The position numbers and the translations under genes are program-made. From the NCBI GenBank assembly GCA_046728155.1, contig JBKPDY010000014.1, positions 23,009 to 87,008 of the forward strand: a stretch of 64,000 nucleotides of DNA, written 5' to 3'. Source of the stretch: CAWDLX01 sp046728155. Lineage in GTDB: Bacteria; Actinomycetota; Actinomycetes; Mycobacteriales; Micromonosporaceae. This document shows, piece after piece, positions 1 through 8,913 of this stretch (positions are counted from its first letter, which is position 1; each line of letters starts with the position of its first letter). Below the pieces are notes generated by a model that saw nothing but the letters and a program-made list of their open reading frames with translations, had not been told where the DNA came from and did not search any database.

Positions 1-91
1 TCGTGCCGTTGCTCGGTGTGCCGCTGCTGCACGCGGCCACTCCACCCAACGCCACGCCCGCCAACACGGCCGCGATCAGAACCTTGCGCAT
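1..91 (-). CDS. Lipoprotein, N-terminal fragment (runs off window)
   Basis: Only the first 30 codons are present. Read on the minus strand they start at ATG 91-89 and give MRKVLIAAVLAGVALGGVAA followed by CSSGTPSNGT. This is a textbook lipoprotein signal: basic n-region, hydrophobic core, then VAAC as the lipobox with Cys-21 as lipidation site. A GAGGAG Shine-Dalgarno lies about 9 bases upstream. The mature protein is outside the window, so its role cannot be told; a solute-binding protein is one common possibility. Confidence 0.7.
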   Translation of the reverse strand, partial: MRKVLIAAVLAGVALGGVAACSSGTPSNGT

Positions 92-170
92 GGACCGAAC
101 TCCTCGGGGAAACGGCAATGTGGCACACGGAAGCCCAGACTGTAGCGGACATCCGCAATCGCCGCTGTCG

Positions 171-1013
171 TCAGGATGGCAACCGGCGCAACTCCGCGAC
201 GCAGCATTTGACGCTGCCGCCACCCTTCTTGAGCTCGCTCAACTCGATCGGCACCGGCTCGTACCCGGCATCGGCGATGCGTACCGCGAAGGCTTCTGCC
301 TCGGCGCTGACCAGCACGTGGCGACCGTCACTGACGAGATTCAGACCGAAGGCGAGGGCGTCGGATTCGTCCGCGATAAGCGCGTCGGGGAACAGAGCCC
401 CCAAAACGTGCTGGCTTGCCGGAGAGAAGGCGCCCGGGTAGTAGGCGATGCGCTCGTCGTCGAGCACGCCGAGGGCCACGTCGAGGTGGTAGAACCGGTC
501 GTCGACCAGCCGTAGGGAGGTGACCGGACGGTGCAGCACCTCCTGTGCCTCGGCGTGCGCGGCGAGCTCGGTACGGAACCCGTAGCCGGCGAGCACCAGC
601 CCACCGGACGTACCCGGAAGATACGCGAAGTCGCCCTCACCCTCGTTGATCGCCGTTGGCGGTACGAACCGCCAGGTCGACGGGTCGGCCTCGTAGAAGG
701 CCCGGTGCTCGGTCGCCTCGGCACCCCGTTGGTGGTAGCGGAAGCGGGCGCCGTAGACCACACCGTCGACCGAGAACGCGCCGTTCGCGGCGTAGACCAT
801 GTCGGGGAGCCCGGCACGGGGCTCGAGTACCTCGACCGCGTGGCCCAGCCCGATCAGCGTCTCGCGGAGGCCCTGCCACTGCTTGAGGGCGAACTCGGTG
901 TCCACCGGCGTCGCCGTATCCATCCAGGGATTTATCGCGTACTCGACCGTGTAGTGCTCGGGTGGGCACATGAGGTATTCGCGGCGCCGCAGCGGGGTCT
1001 TCACGATCACCAA
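171..1013 (-). CDS. ddaH: Dimethylargininase / arginine deiminase-superfamily hydrolase
   Basis: The 280-residue protein reads as a dimethylarginine dimethylaminohydrolase-like member of the guanidino-group-modifying superfamily. This family hydrolyses methylated arginine or related substrates to citrulline and an amine. Visible family features are YLMCPPEHYTVEYAINPWMD near the N terminus, the acidic NEGEGDF segment, FYHLDVALGVL with the catalytic His, and a C-terminal GGGSVKCC segment holding the Cys nucleophile. Length is normal for the family. The gene is divergent from an Lrp/AsnC regulator starting about 60 bp away, a pairing common in actinobacteria and suggesting control by that regulator. 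The exact substrate (dimethylarginine or arginine) is not decided by sequence alone. Confidence 0.85.
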   Translation of the reverse strand: MVIVKTPLRRREYLMCPPEHYTVEYAINPWMDTATPVDTEFALKQWQGLRETLIGLGHAVEVLEPRAGLPDMVYAANGAFSVDGVVYGARFRYHQRGAEATEHRAFYEADPSTWRFVPPTAINEGEGDFAYLPGTSGGLVLAGYGFRTELAAHAEAQEVLHRPVTSLRLVDDRFYHLDVALGVLDDERIAYYPGAFSPASQHVLGALFPDALIADESDALAFGLNLVSDGRHVLVSAEAEAFAVRIADAGYEPVPIELSELKKGGGSVKCCVAELRRLPS

Positions 1014-1072
1014 GGGTAGGTAGGCTGTGTTGCCGGAAACAGTCGGTTTCGTTGCAGACAGGAGGCGATCCG

Positions 1073-1516
1073 TTGCAGCTTGACGAAACAGACCAGCGAA
1101 TCATTGCAGCGTTGTCGAACGATGCACGCAGCTCGTTCGCCGACATCGGGCAGCTGGTCGCGCTGTCCGCGCCGGCCGTCAAGCGACGCGTCGACCGGTT
1201 ACGAACGGCCGGAGTGATCAAGGGTTTCACGGCGGTGGTGGATCCGGCGGCAGTGGGATGGACCACCGAAGCCTTCGTCGAGCTCTTCTGCACCGGACGC
1301 ACAACTCCGGCCCAGATCGCCGCCGCGGTGCGCCGGCACCCGGAGGTGGTCGGTGCCTACACGATCTCGGGCCAGGCCGACGCGCTGGTCCACCTCCGGG
1401 CCGCCGACATCAGGCATCTGGAGCAGGTGCTCGAGCGCCTGCGGTCCGAGCCGTTCGTGACATCGAGCCACAGCATGATCGTCCTGTCGCGTCTCGTCGA
1501 CGGCTACCTCAACTGA
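1073..1516 (+). CDS. Lrp/AsnC-family transcriptional regulator
   Basis: A 147-residue protein with an N-terminal winged helix-turn-helix (LDETDQRIIAALSNDARSSF, then APAVKRRVDRLRTAGVI) and a C-terminal ligand-binding RAM/ACT-like domain. I chose TTG 1073 because GGAGG at 1061-1065 is ideally spaced before it; an upstream TTG at 1052 would place the Shine-Dalgarno inside the gene. It is divergently transcribed from the dimethylargininase-like gene and probably regulates it in response to an amino acid. The ligand cannot be read from the sequence. Confidence 0.9.
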   Translation: MQLDETDQRIIAALSNDARSSFADIGQLVALSAPAVKRRVDRLRTAGVIKGFTAVVDPAAVGWTTEAFVELFCTGRTTPAQIAAAVRRHPEVVGAYTISGQADALVHLRAADIRHLEQVLERLRSEPFVTSSHSMIVLSRLVDGYLN

Positions 1517-1558
1517 ACCGGCCCGGAACGCACCGGCCGCGGGGAACGTCCAACGCGC

Positions 1559-3682
1559 ATGACACCACGCACGCCCCGCACCGGGCACATCCTTGCGGGC
1601 GCGGCCGGGCTGGCGCTCATCGCCGGGCTCGGAACGCTCACTGCCTGCACCAATGACTCCACGTTCGGGGGTACGGGCGGCCCGGTGCCCGCGTACCGGC
1701 TCGTCGCGTTCGACTCATGCGCCGACGCGCTCAGCCAGATCCGGGCCGCGGCGCACCAGGCCGTCGGCCCCTACGGCCTGAACCTGGCGTACGGCGGCCG
1801 CGAGAGTGGCGTGATGGCTCCCGGAGTGGCAGTACCGCAGCCGGCAACGAACGACCTCAGCGGTACCAGTGGCGGCAAGGCAGCTCTTCCGGATGCACCG
1901 CCCGGGTACTCCGGGACGAACACCCAGGAACTCGGGGTCGACGAACCCGACCTGGTCAAGACAGACGGGCGGCGCATCGTCATCGTTCGGTCCGGCGTGC
2001 TGCGCGTCATCGCCGCGGCGACGCACGAGATCACCGGATCGGTCAACCTGGCGGACCCGTCCTCGCCCAACGACGGGATCCAGTACGCGGGCGCGGATCT
2101 ATTGCTCTCGGGCGACCACGCCCTGGTGCTGCTCAACGGCGGATACGGCTATAAGTCCGGGGCGGTCGTCGGTCCCCCCGTCCTGATGCCGGCGGTGCCT
2201 GGTGACAAGGCGGTGGGCTCGGGGTCTGGGGGGGCATCGGCCGTACCCGGCGGGTCGGCTCCCGACGCCGTGCCCATCCCGGCACCGACGGGAATCAATG
2301 GACCACGGCTTATCCTGGTCGACCTCGCAGGCCAGCCACGGGTCCTCTCCCGGATGGCGGTGGACGGGGGCCTTCTCGATGCCCGGCAGACCGGCTCCAT
2401 CGCGCGTGTCGTCGTCAGCTCCGCGCCGCGGATCGTTTTCCCGGACGTGCCGAACGGCAGCACCGCCCAGCGGCTGAAGGTCAACCAGTCGATCATCGAT
2501 CAGGCCACACTGGACCGTTGGTTGCCGCGGATCGACGTGACCACGGGTTCGTCGACCACGCACGTCGGTGTCGACTGCGACGCGATCATCCGCCCGACTG
2601 TCTACAGTGGATCCAATCTGCTCACCGTGCTGAGCCTCGACCTGGCCGGCGCGACGTTGGCCGACCCGAAGCCGGTCACCGTGCTGGGCGACGGCCAGAC
2701 CGTGTACAGCAACGGCGAAGACCTCTACATCGCCACCGACATGCGCTGGCGGCAGGCGGTCGCGTCCGGCACGCGGATCAAGGTGGACTCCGGTACCACC
2801 GTGTACCAGTTCGACACGTCCAAGCCGGGGCGGCCGTCCTTCGTGGCCGGTGGTGGCGTGCCCGGGTACCTGATCAACCAGTACGCCATGTCGGCCCGCG
2901 ACGGATACCTGCGGGTCGCCACCACAAGCGGGAATGCGAACTGGGAAGGCGACTCGGCCGTCAACTCCCAGTCGGGCGTGTACGTCCTGCATCCCGACGG
3001 GGCGAACCTCGTCCAGGTGGGCAAGGTCGAGGGGCTCGGTAAGGGTGAGAAGATCTACGCAGTCCGTTTCCTCGACACCACCGCGTACGTGGTGACGTTC
3101 AAGCAGACCGACCCGCTCTTCACCGTGGACCTCTCCGACCCGACCAGGCCACGGGTACGGGGCGAGCTGAAGATCAACGGGTACTCGTCCTACCTGCACC
3201 CGATCGGAGACGGACGGCTCATCGGCATCGGCCAGGACGTCGACTCGTACCTTCGCACGGCCGGCACGCAGATCTCGCTGTTCGACGTGTCCAACCTCGA
3301 CAGACCATCCCGATTGGCGGTCTTGGGCCTGCCCGGATCCAACTCGGAGGCCGAGTTCGACCCGCACGCGTTCCTGTACTGGCCGGCGAACGGGTTGCTG
3401 GTCGTCCCGTTGAACTCGCGGATGGTGGCGTATCCGGGTGATGCGGTCGGTACTCCGTACGCCCCGACGGTCGGAGTACTCGTCCTGAGGGTCAGCGGCG
3501 ACCACCTCAGCCAGCTCGGATTCCTCACCCAGCCGTACTCGTCGACGGTCGGCTACGCCTATCCCATCCGGCGGTCCCTCGTCATCGGCGATACGCTGTG
3601 GACGGTCTCCGAGGATGGCCTGATGGCCTCCGATATCTCTACCCTTCAGCGGACCGCATGGATCCCTGTGCCCACGCGATAG
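1559..3682 (+). CDS. Secreted beta-propeller lipoprotein
   Basis: A 707-residue exported protein. Residues 1-30 form a lipoprotein signal ending in the lipobox LTAC (Cys-30). The rest resembles the actinobacterial beta-propeller domain family (Pfam Beta_propel), with QELGVDEPDLVKTDGRRIVI near residue 125, a typical opening of that family, followed by repeated strand-rich blades. A proline/glycine-rich insertion lies around residues 205-245. The protein should be anchored on the outer face of the cytoplasmic membrane. Function of the family is unknown; a binding or scaffolding role is inferred from the fold only. It follows the Lrp gene by about 40 bp and may be co-transcribed. Confidence 0.85.
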   Translation: MTPRTPRTGHILAGAAGLALIAGLGTLTACTNDSTFGGTGGPVPAYRLVAFDSCADALSQIRAAAHQAVGPYGLNLAYGGRESGVMAPGVAVPQPATNDLSGTSGGKAALPDAPPGYSGTNTQELGVDEPDLVKTDGRRIVIVRSGVLRVIAAATHEITGSVNLADPSSPNDGIQYAGADLLLSGDHALVLLNGGYGYKSGAVVGPPVLMPAVPGDKAVGSGSGGASAVPGGSAPDAVPIPAPTGINGPRLILVDLAGQPRVLSRMAVDGGLLDARQTGSIARVVVSSAPRIVFPDVPNGSTAQRLKVNQSIIDQATLDRWLPRIDVTTGSSTTHVGVDCDAIIRPTVYSGSNLLTVLSLDLAGATLADPKPVTVLGDGQTVYSNGEDLYIATDMRWRQAVASGTRIKVDSGTTVYQFDTSKPGRPSFVAGGGVPGYLINQYAMSARDGYLRVATTSGNANWEGDSAVNSQSGVYVLHPDGANLVQVGKVEGLGKGEKIYAVRFLDTTAYVVTFKQTDPLFTVDLSDPTRPRVRGELKINGYSSYLHPIGDGRLIGIGQDVDSYLRTAGTQISLFDVSNLDRPSRLAVLGLPGSNSEAEFDPHAFLYWPANGLLVVPLNSRMVAYPGDAVGTPYAPTVGVLVLRVSGDHLSQLGFLTQPYSSTVGYAYPIRRSLVIGDTLWTVSEDGLMASDISTLQRTAWIPVPTR

Positions 3683-3698
3683 TTGCTCCGGGACGACG

Positions 3699-3765
3699 CG
3701 GAGATCGTTCCATACAGATCGTGAGTCAGAGCTCAGATTGAGTATCCGTACGGAAACGATCTCCG
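3699..3765. terminator. Inverted repeat between convergent genes
   Basis: CGGAGATCGTTCC at 3699-3711 is repeated in inverted form as GGAAACGATCTCCG at 3752-3765, with one extra A. The arms flank a loop of about 40 bases. The structure sits between the ends of two convergent genes, so it may terminate both. There is no T-run, and the long loop makes the call moderate. Confidence 0.4.
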
Positions 3766-3779
3766 AGCTGGCGCCATCA

Positions 3780-4826
3780 CTACAGATACATGCCGGTGTG
3801 GCCGCTGTCGTCGGCGGCCGCCCGGTCGGCCTCGACGAAGAAGCGCTTGCCGCCGAACTCCCCGTGCAGCCGATCGTCCAGCTCGTCCGCGAGTCCGGTC
3901 ATCACCTGAACGGCGAGCATGAGATGGGCGGCTTGGAAGTTGCGGCCGATCACCGGCACGGACGCCCAGACCGTGTTGTTCGCGCAGTAGAGACGGCCGA
4001 TCGGCAACCGGGCCGTCAGTTCGGAGAGCCGGACGAGCAGCGGCGGGGTTGTCGTCACCTCGGTCAGGACCGGTGAGAAGACGTCGACCAGTGGTGGATC
4101 CTCGCGGACCCGGACGAACACCATCGCCGACCCGGACCGGATACCGAAGTCGCCGTCGTTATCCACCGGAAGGCTCTCCGGCGTCGTCTTCAGGATCGCC
4201 GCGAGGACGGTGGCGACCTGTTCGGAGAGGGACATCACCGACAGGTCGGCCTGACTCGGCAGGTCGGCATCGCCCGCGTCCGGACCGGTGATGTGCCTGG
4301 CCGATCCCAGCGACGGAAGCGCGGCGTCAGACTCCGCGGCGCTCGGCGGCTTGGCGGTGTCCACCGCGTACACGAGGAAGGCGGGGTGCGGGGCCCCGTA
4401 CACGTCGCGCAGCGTCCGCGTGAACACGGCGGCAAGACGAGCCGACTGCGGCTGCGGCAACGCGATGCTATACCGCTCATCCTTGGCCGGACCCGCGCCG
4501 GGCGGTACCCAACCCAGCGCAACGAGTTGGCCAACCGCGTCCCGGGACAGCCGATGAGACTCGGGGAGCATCGAGTTTCCGATGGCATAGGCCCTCAGCT
4601 GGCCGCTCTCCACACATTCCGCGCTCACCTCGTAGATGGGAGTGCCGCCTTCGAGCGCCGTCTGGTCGACCGTCACGTCGAGGCGCGCCCCCACCTCCAG
4701 TTCGCCGAGCGCCTTACCCAACGCGCTGCTGAAGTCATTCCACGACTCGGTGACCTTCGCCGCGAGGTCGGCGGTCGCCGGGTCATCCAGCAGTGCCGGC
4801 TCGGATGGCGGCGGAAGCTCGGTCAT
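3780..4826 (-). CDS. YbjN/TY-Chap-like two-domain protein
   Basis: A 348-residue acidic, soluble protein without signal or membrane segment. Two similar alpha/beta halves can be seen, the second containing FGIRSGSAMVFVRVREDPPL and LLVRLSELTARLPIGRLYCA, which resembles the YbjN / type III secretion chaperone-like (TY-Chap) proteins of actinobacteria. I recall that family as putative peptide-binding chaperones without a proven function. The start is taken at ATG 4826: a short upstream reading frame stops in the TGA overlapping this ATG, and GGAGGCGAG lies just before it. An in-frame extension to 4940 runs through that leader repeat and is not believed. Confidence 0.65.
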   Translation of the reverse strand: MTELPPPSEPALLDDPATADLAAKVTESWNDFSSALGKALGELEVGARLDVTVDQTALEGGTPIYEVSAECVESGQLRAYAIGNSMLPESHRLSRDAVGQLVALGWVPPGAGPAKDERYSIALPQPQSARLAAVFTRTLRDVYGAPHPAFLVYAVDTAKPPSAAESDAALPSLGSARHITGPDAGDADLPSQADLSVMSLSEQVATVLAAILKTTPESLPVDNDGDFGIRSGSAMVFVRVREDPPLVDVFSPVLTEVTTTPPLLVRLSELTARLPIGRLYCANNTVWASVPVIGRNFQAAHLMLAVQVMTGLADELDDRLHGEFGGKRFFVEADRAAADDSGHTGMYL

Positions 4827-4993
4827 GTCGCCTCGCCTCCGCGCTCGCTCCGCTGCTGCCAGCCCACGAAGAGCCGCGTTGTTCGGCTCGCAAGCTCGCC
4901 GAAGCAGCTCCGCTGCGCCCAAAGTCTCCGCTGGGGCCACGGGAAAGGCCTAACGGCCCTGCGATGCTCACTCGCTGTCGGCTCGGTGGTCAC
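4823..4993 (-). CDS. Leader peptide / coupling repeat, copy A (56 aa)
   Basis: A short reading frame starts at GTG 4993, preceded by GGAGGG. It encodes VTTEPTASEHRRAVRP at the N terminus and ends ERSERGGEAT, with its TGA overlapping the ATG of the YbjN/TY-Chap-like gene. Both ends match the other copies at 18.9, 31.7 and 48.3 kb; the middle is longer here and contains GGCGAGCTTGCGAGCC. The distance from leader start to gene start is 167 bases. It probably acts as a translated, coupled leader; whether the peptide itself does anything is unknown. Confidence 0.5.
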   Translation of the reverse strand: MTTEPTASEHRRAVRPFPWPQRRLWAQRSCFGELASRTTRLFVGWQQRSERGGEAT

Positions 4994-5069
4994 GGTCCCT
5001 CCTCGGGCAGGGTTGGTACCGCTCGTCGGCCAACATTACCGACCAGTCCGTCCGAGGCGCGGCCCCGCC

Positions 5070-7637
5070 TTACACCATGCCGGAGCGGCCGTCCGGTGCC
5101 GACTGAGCCTGGGAGCCGCGGGCGGACTCGACTCCGCGCGGCCGTGGCAGCTCGATGACATTGCCGGCAGAGCCGTGGATCGGCTCGCAGAGCCGGCCCA
5201 GCACGCCATCGACGCCGTGCTCGATAAGGTTCAGTAGCGCCTCGGCCGGGACTCCCCGGGCGAACAGATGGCCCTGCCCCGCCGGGCAGCCGAGCCGCCA
5301 CAGCTCCCGGCGCTGCTCCTCGCGCTCGACTCCCTCGGCGACGACGAGCAGACCCAGGCTCCGGCCGAGCTCGATCGTGGACCGGACCACAGCAGCGGCC
5401 TCCGGCGAGTGGCCCATCGCGGCGACGAAACTGCGATCGATCTTCAGCTCGTGCACCCGTACCTTGGCCAGCATCGACAGCGACGATGAGCCGGTGCCGA
5501 AGTCATCGAGGGCGAGCCGGAGTCCGGCCTCACGTAACTCCCGGAGCACGCCGCCGACGAGCTCGACCTGGCCCAGCGTCAGCGACTCGGTCAGCTCGAT
5601 CACCAGATCCTCGCCGCGTGCACCGTGAGCGGCGAGCCGGTCCGCCACCAGCCGCGGAAAGGTCGGGTCCAGCAGGCTGCGCGGCGAGGCGTTCACCGCT
5701 ACCGGCCCGGCCAGCCCAAGTCCCCGCCACCGGACCATGGTGGCCAGTGCCTGATCGAGTACGGCGTCGGCGAAGGCCGGAAGCAGGCCGGAGCGCTCCA
5801 CCGCGGTGAGGAACCGGCGCGGATCCAGGTCGCCGCGCGCCGGGTGGTGCCAGCGGGCCAGCGCCTCGGCCGCGATCATCTGACCGGTGGCGAGGTTGAC
5901 GATCGGCTGGAAGAGGACGGTGAACTCCCGCTGCTCGACCGCCCGCGGGAGATCGCCGCCGAGCATGAGCTGGGAGATGTCGGCCGTGTCGTACGCGGCG
6001 TCGTACCGCACGACCGCCGGGCCGCCCCGCTTCGCCTGGTACATGGCTACATCGGCCCGGCGCAGCAGCTCGACCATGCCCGACTCCCGCAGCGGCGGGT
6101 CGGCCGCGGGATCCGCGGCGAAGGTCTCATCGACGAGGGCCATGCCGACGCTGGCCTCGACCCGGACCCGCACGTCGCCCAGGTCGATGGGTGCGTCGAG
6201 GGTGGCGACCAACTCTCGGGCTCTCTGCTCGGCGGCGCTCACCGTTGGCAACCCGAGGTACAGTGCGGCGAACTCGTCCCCGCCCAGGCGGGCGACGATG
6301 TCGTCTCCGGACCCGGTACGGCCGAGGCGTCGGCCGACCTCGACCAGGAGCCGGTCGCCGGCCTTGTGCCCGAGGGTCTCGTTGACCTCGCGGAACATGT
6401 CCAGGTCGAGCACGATCAGCGCGGTCAGGCCCGGGTGGCCGAGCAGATCGCCGCCGTGCTCCTGCAGGTAGTGGCGGTTGGACAGACCGGTCAGCGGATC
6501 GCGCGCCGCCGCCTGGGCGCTGCGCGCCGCGAGACGCTTGGTCTCGGTGAATGCGGCGGCGTTGCGGACCGCCGTACGCAGCGAGGCCACGAACGTACGG
6601 AGAGTCAAGCGTTCGCGGTCGGTGAGTGTCACCGGACCGGCGAAGTTCAGTCGTACCTCGCCCAGGTCAGGCCCGGACTCCTTGCCACCCAGCGGAACGG
6701 TGACGCTGTCGCCGGCGAGCGCCGGGGGCGGCTGGGCCGCGGTCGGGTTGCCCGCCCACGAGATTCCGGCTGAGCCGCCCCGCACGAGGTACGGGCCGGC
6801 GGCTCCGTTTCGGAGCACGACTTCCACCTCATCCGCCTCGAACAGGGTCGCCGCATTGACCACCGCGGTACGCAGCACGGTCTCCAGGTCGGTGCTGTTC
6901 AGCTCGTCCGTCGTCGCGGCCAGACGTTGCCAGGCGGCGCGTTCGGCGGCGGCGCGCAGCCGGCTGGCGTAGAGCAGGTGCAGGCACAGCACGACCGACG
7001 GCATGATGGCGACGAGCCGTACGTTCTTGCCGAGCAACCACAGCGTCAGCACGGCCACGCCGAACTTCCCGAGGAAGCCGGCGGGCTTGGTGAGGCCGCC
7101 GTTGCAGAGAATCCGCTTCCACCACATGCCGGAAGCGAGCGCGAGGACTGGTACGCCGATGAGGTACTCGGTGACCCCGGCGGCGAGGGCTACCGTGAAG
7201 AGCTGGGCGACGTGGGCGAGCGGATCGGTGGGGTGGGCGACGCCGAGCGCGAGCGCGACGGCCACCGCGGCCGACGCGGCGAGGGCGTCCTTTGAGGCGT
7301 TGTACGCCGCCTTGATCGGCGTGACGCGCATCAGCAGTTTGGCCACCAGTACGCCGGTTCCGACGCAGAGTGGGACCCAGGCCGGTGGCAGGTAGACGAC
7401 GCAGATGAGGATCGCGGCATCGATCCACGTGGTACCTATGACGGTCGAGCGCAACCGAACCCGGACGACCGCCGAACTGGAGACCGCGACCATGCCGGTC
7501 AGCGCCGGCAGCAGCCATCGGAAGGTGTCGTCGGCAGGATCGTGGCGTTGTACCAGGAAGGCCCCGCTGACCAGTGCGGCGAGCAGGATGACGCTACCCA
7601 CGAGCCAGCGCAGCACCCGCTCACGTGTCGCCACCAC
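5070..7637 (-). CDS. Membrane GGDEF-EAL cyclic-di-GMP protein
   Basis: An 855-residue protein with about eight N-terminal membrane segments (roughly residues 5-230), a GAF-like region (about 255-390), a GGDEF domain with RLGGDEF and an EAL domain. The EAL domain keeps EALARW, VNASP, ELTES, DDFGTG, KIDRSF and VAEGVE, so the phosphodiesterase site looks intact. The GGDEF signature is also complete, but the RxxD inhibitory site upstream is SGDD, so product inhibition at the usual I-site is not expected. The protein may make or break cyclic di-GMP in response to a membrane or GAF signal. Start chosen at GTG 7637 behind GGAAGG; ATG 7655 and GTG 7736 are alternatives without a clear ribosome site. 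Confidence 0.88.
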   Translation of the reverse strand: MVATRERVLRWLVGSVILLAALVSGAFLVQRHDPADDTFRWLLPALTGMVAVSSSAVVRVRLRSTVIGTTWIDAAILICVVYLPPAWVPLCVGTGVLVAKLLMRVTPIKAAYNASKDALAASAAVAVALALGVAHPTDPLAHVAQLFTVALAAGVTEYLIGVPVLALASGMWWKRILCNGGLTKPAGFLGKFGVAVLTLWLLGKNVRLVAIMPSVVLCLHLLYASRLRAAAERAAWQRLAATTDELNSTDLETVLRTAVVNAATLFEADEVEVVLRNGAAGPYLVRGGSAGISWAGNPTAAQPPPALAGDSVTVPLGGKESGPDLGEVRLNFAGPVTLTDRERLTLRTFVASLRTAVRNAAAFTETKRLAARSAQAAARDPLTGLSNRHYLQEHGGDLLGHPGLTALIVLDLDMFREVNETLGHKAGDRLLVEVGRRLGRTGSGDDIVARLGGDEFAALYLGLPTVSAAEQRARELVATLDAPIDLGDVRVRVEASVGMALVDETFAADPAADPPLRESGMVELLRRADVAMYQAKRGGPAVVRYDAAYDTADISQLMLGGDLPRAVEQREFTVLFQPIVNLATGQMIAAEALARWHHPARGDLDPRRFLTAVERSGLLPAFADAVLDQALATMVRWRGLGLAGPVAVNASPRSLLDPTFPRLVADRLAAHGARGEDLVIELTESLTLGQVELVGGVLRELREAGLRLALDDFGTGSSSLSMLAKVRVHELKIDRSFVAAMGHSPEAAAVVRSTIELGRSLGLLVVAEGVEREEQRRELWRLGCPAGQGHLFARGVPAEALLNLIEHGVDGVLGRLCEPIHGSAGNVIELPRPRGVESARGSQAQSAPDGRSGMV

Positions 7638-7953
7638 GCCGCCCTTCCGGCGCATCGAACTGTTGACATCCGGGCGCACTCGCCCAGCCCGGGTGCCAGC
7701 GTAGGCGGCGCGCGCACGGTGGGACAGAGCGGTCACGTCACGACTTGACGTACCACATCTCTCGATCCATGACGACTACAGCCACTCCTCCACCGGATCC
7801 ACCTCCCTCCAGGCGCTAGCTCAACTCACGGAGTGAGGGACAAACGCTACGCCCACGCCTCGACGACCGACCACAGCGGACAGTGCCGGCGCGGTGACGT
7901 TCGTGGCGGTACGCACGAAGCACCAGGCCGGTGGGCCGGCGTACCCTCGGGCC
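7638..7953. other. Divergent intergenic region
   Basis: About 316 bases between the divergent GGDEF-EAL gene and moaC. In-frame extensions of both genes reach into it but look unlikely. It should hold two opposing promoters; I could not assign -10/-35 boxes with confidence and see no RNA gene. Confidence 0.4.
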
Positions 7954-8439
7954 GTGGACGAACGCCCAGCCCAGCTCACCCACGTTGACGACACGGGCGC
8001 GGCCCGCATGGTCGACGTCGCCGGCAAGGACGTGACGGTTCGTCGGGCGGTGGCGGCCGGATCGGTCCGCACCACCGCCGAGGTCATCTCGCTGCTGGCC
8101 AGCGACGCCCTGCCGAAAGGCGACGCGCTCGGGGTCGCCCGCGTCGCCGGGATCATGGGTGCCAAACGCACCGCCGACCTGGTCCCGCTCTGCCATCCGA
8201 TCGCGCTACACGGCGTCGAGGTGGAGCTTTCGCTCGGCTCCGCGTCGGTCGACATCACCGCGACCGTACGCACGGCCGACCGGACCGGGGTGGAAATGGA
8301 GGCGCTGACCGCCGTCGCGACGGCGGGCCTCACGGTCATCGACATGGTGAAGGCGGTCGACCCGGCGGCGAGTATCGACTCCGTGCGGGTACTGCGCAAG
8401 GAAGGCGGCAAGACCGGAGTGTGGGAGCGACCAGCGTGA
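7954..8439 (+). CDS. moaC: Cyclic pyranopterin monophosphate synthase MoaC
   Basis: The 161-residue protein matches MoaC, which with MoaA converts GTP to cyclic pyranopterin monophosphate in molybdenum cofactor synthesis. Family blocks seen are LTHVDDTGAARMVDV, AKRTADLVPLCHPIAL, GVEMEALTAV and DMVKAVD, with the catalytic KxxGKxG-type end as RKEGGKTG. I chose GTG 7954 because homologues begin a few residues before LTHVD; an upstream GTG at 7894 would add an unrelated extension. It is the first gene of a four-gene operon, and its TGA overlaps the GTG of mogA. Confidence 0.95.
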   Translation: MDERPAQLTHVDDTGAARMVDVAGKDVTVRRAVAAGSVRTTAEVISLLASDALPKGDALGVARVAGIMGAKRTADLVPLCHPIALHGVEVELSLGSASVDITATVRTADRTGVEMEALTAVATAGLTVIDMVKAVDPAASIDSVRVLRKEGGKTGVWERPA

Positions 8440-8906
8440 GAGCCCGGGTCATCGTCGCCTCGAACCGGGCCTGGGCCGGCGTGTACGCCGACACGAGCGG
8501 GCCGATCCTCGTCGCTGGCCTGCGCCAGCTCGGATTCGACGTCGATGAACCCGTGGTTGTGGCCGACGGTGACCCGGTTGAGCAGGCGCTCCGGGAGGCC
8601 GTCGCCGATGGCGTGGACGCGGTTATCACCAGCGGTGGCACGGGTATCACGCCGACCGATCGAACTCCCGACGTAACCCGGGCCGTGCTGGACTACGAGA
8701 TTCCGGGTATCGCCGAAGCGATCCGGGCGTACGGGCGCGACCGGGTACCAGCCTCCGCGCTCTCCCGAGGTCTGGCCGGCGTCGCAGCCGGGACTCTAGT
8801 GGTGAACCTGCCCGGCTCCACCGGCGGCGCCCGTGATGGACTCGCGGTCCTGGGGCCGATCCTGGGCCACGCCGTGGAGCAGCTGCATGGCGGCGATCAT
8901 CGGTAG
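8436..8906 (+). CDS. mogA: Molybdopterin adenylyltransferase (MogA/MoaB family)
   Basis: A 156-residue MogA/MoaB/MPT-binding domain protein that adenylates molybdopterin before metal insertion. Recognisable are ITSGGTGITPTDRTPD, the nucleotide/pterin-binding loop, and LVVNLPGSTGGARDGL near the C terminus. GTG 8436 overlaps the moaC stop as GTGA with a GGGAG-type ribosome site, indicating translational coupling. The gene ends eight bases before the moeA start. Confidence 0.92.
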   Translation: MRARVIVASNRAWAGVYADTSGPILVAGLRQLGFDVDEPVVVADGDPVEQALREAVADGVDAVITSGGTGITPTDRTPDVTRAVLDYEIPGIAEAIRAYGRDRVPASALSRGLAGVAAGTLVVNLPGSTGGARDGLAVLGPILGHAVEQLHGGDHR

Positions 8907-8913
8907 GAGGAAC

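Noticed and set aside
2099..3505. Long minus-strand open frame opposite the beta-propeller gene
   Set aside because: Arg/His/Val-rich composition with no family resemblance; a by-product of codon bias in the plus-strand gene, which has a signal and conserved blocks.
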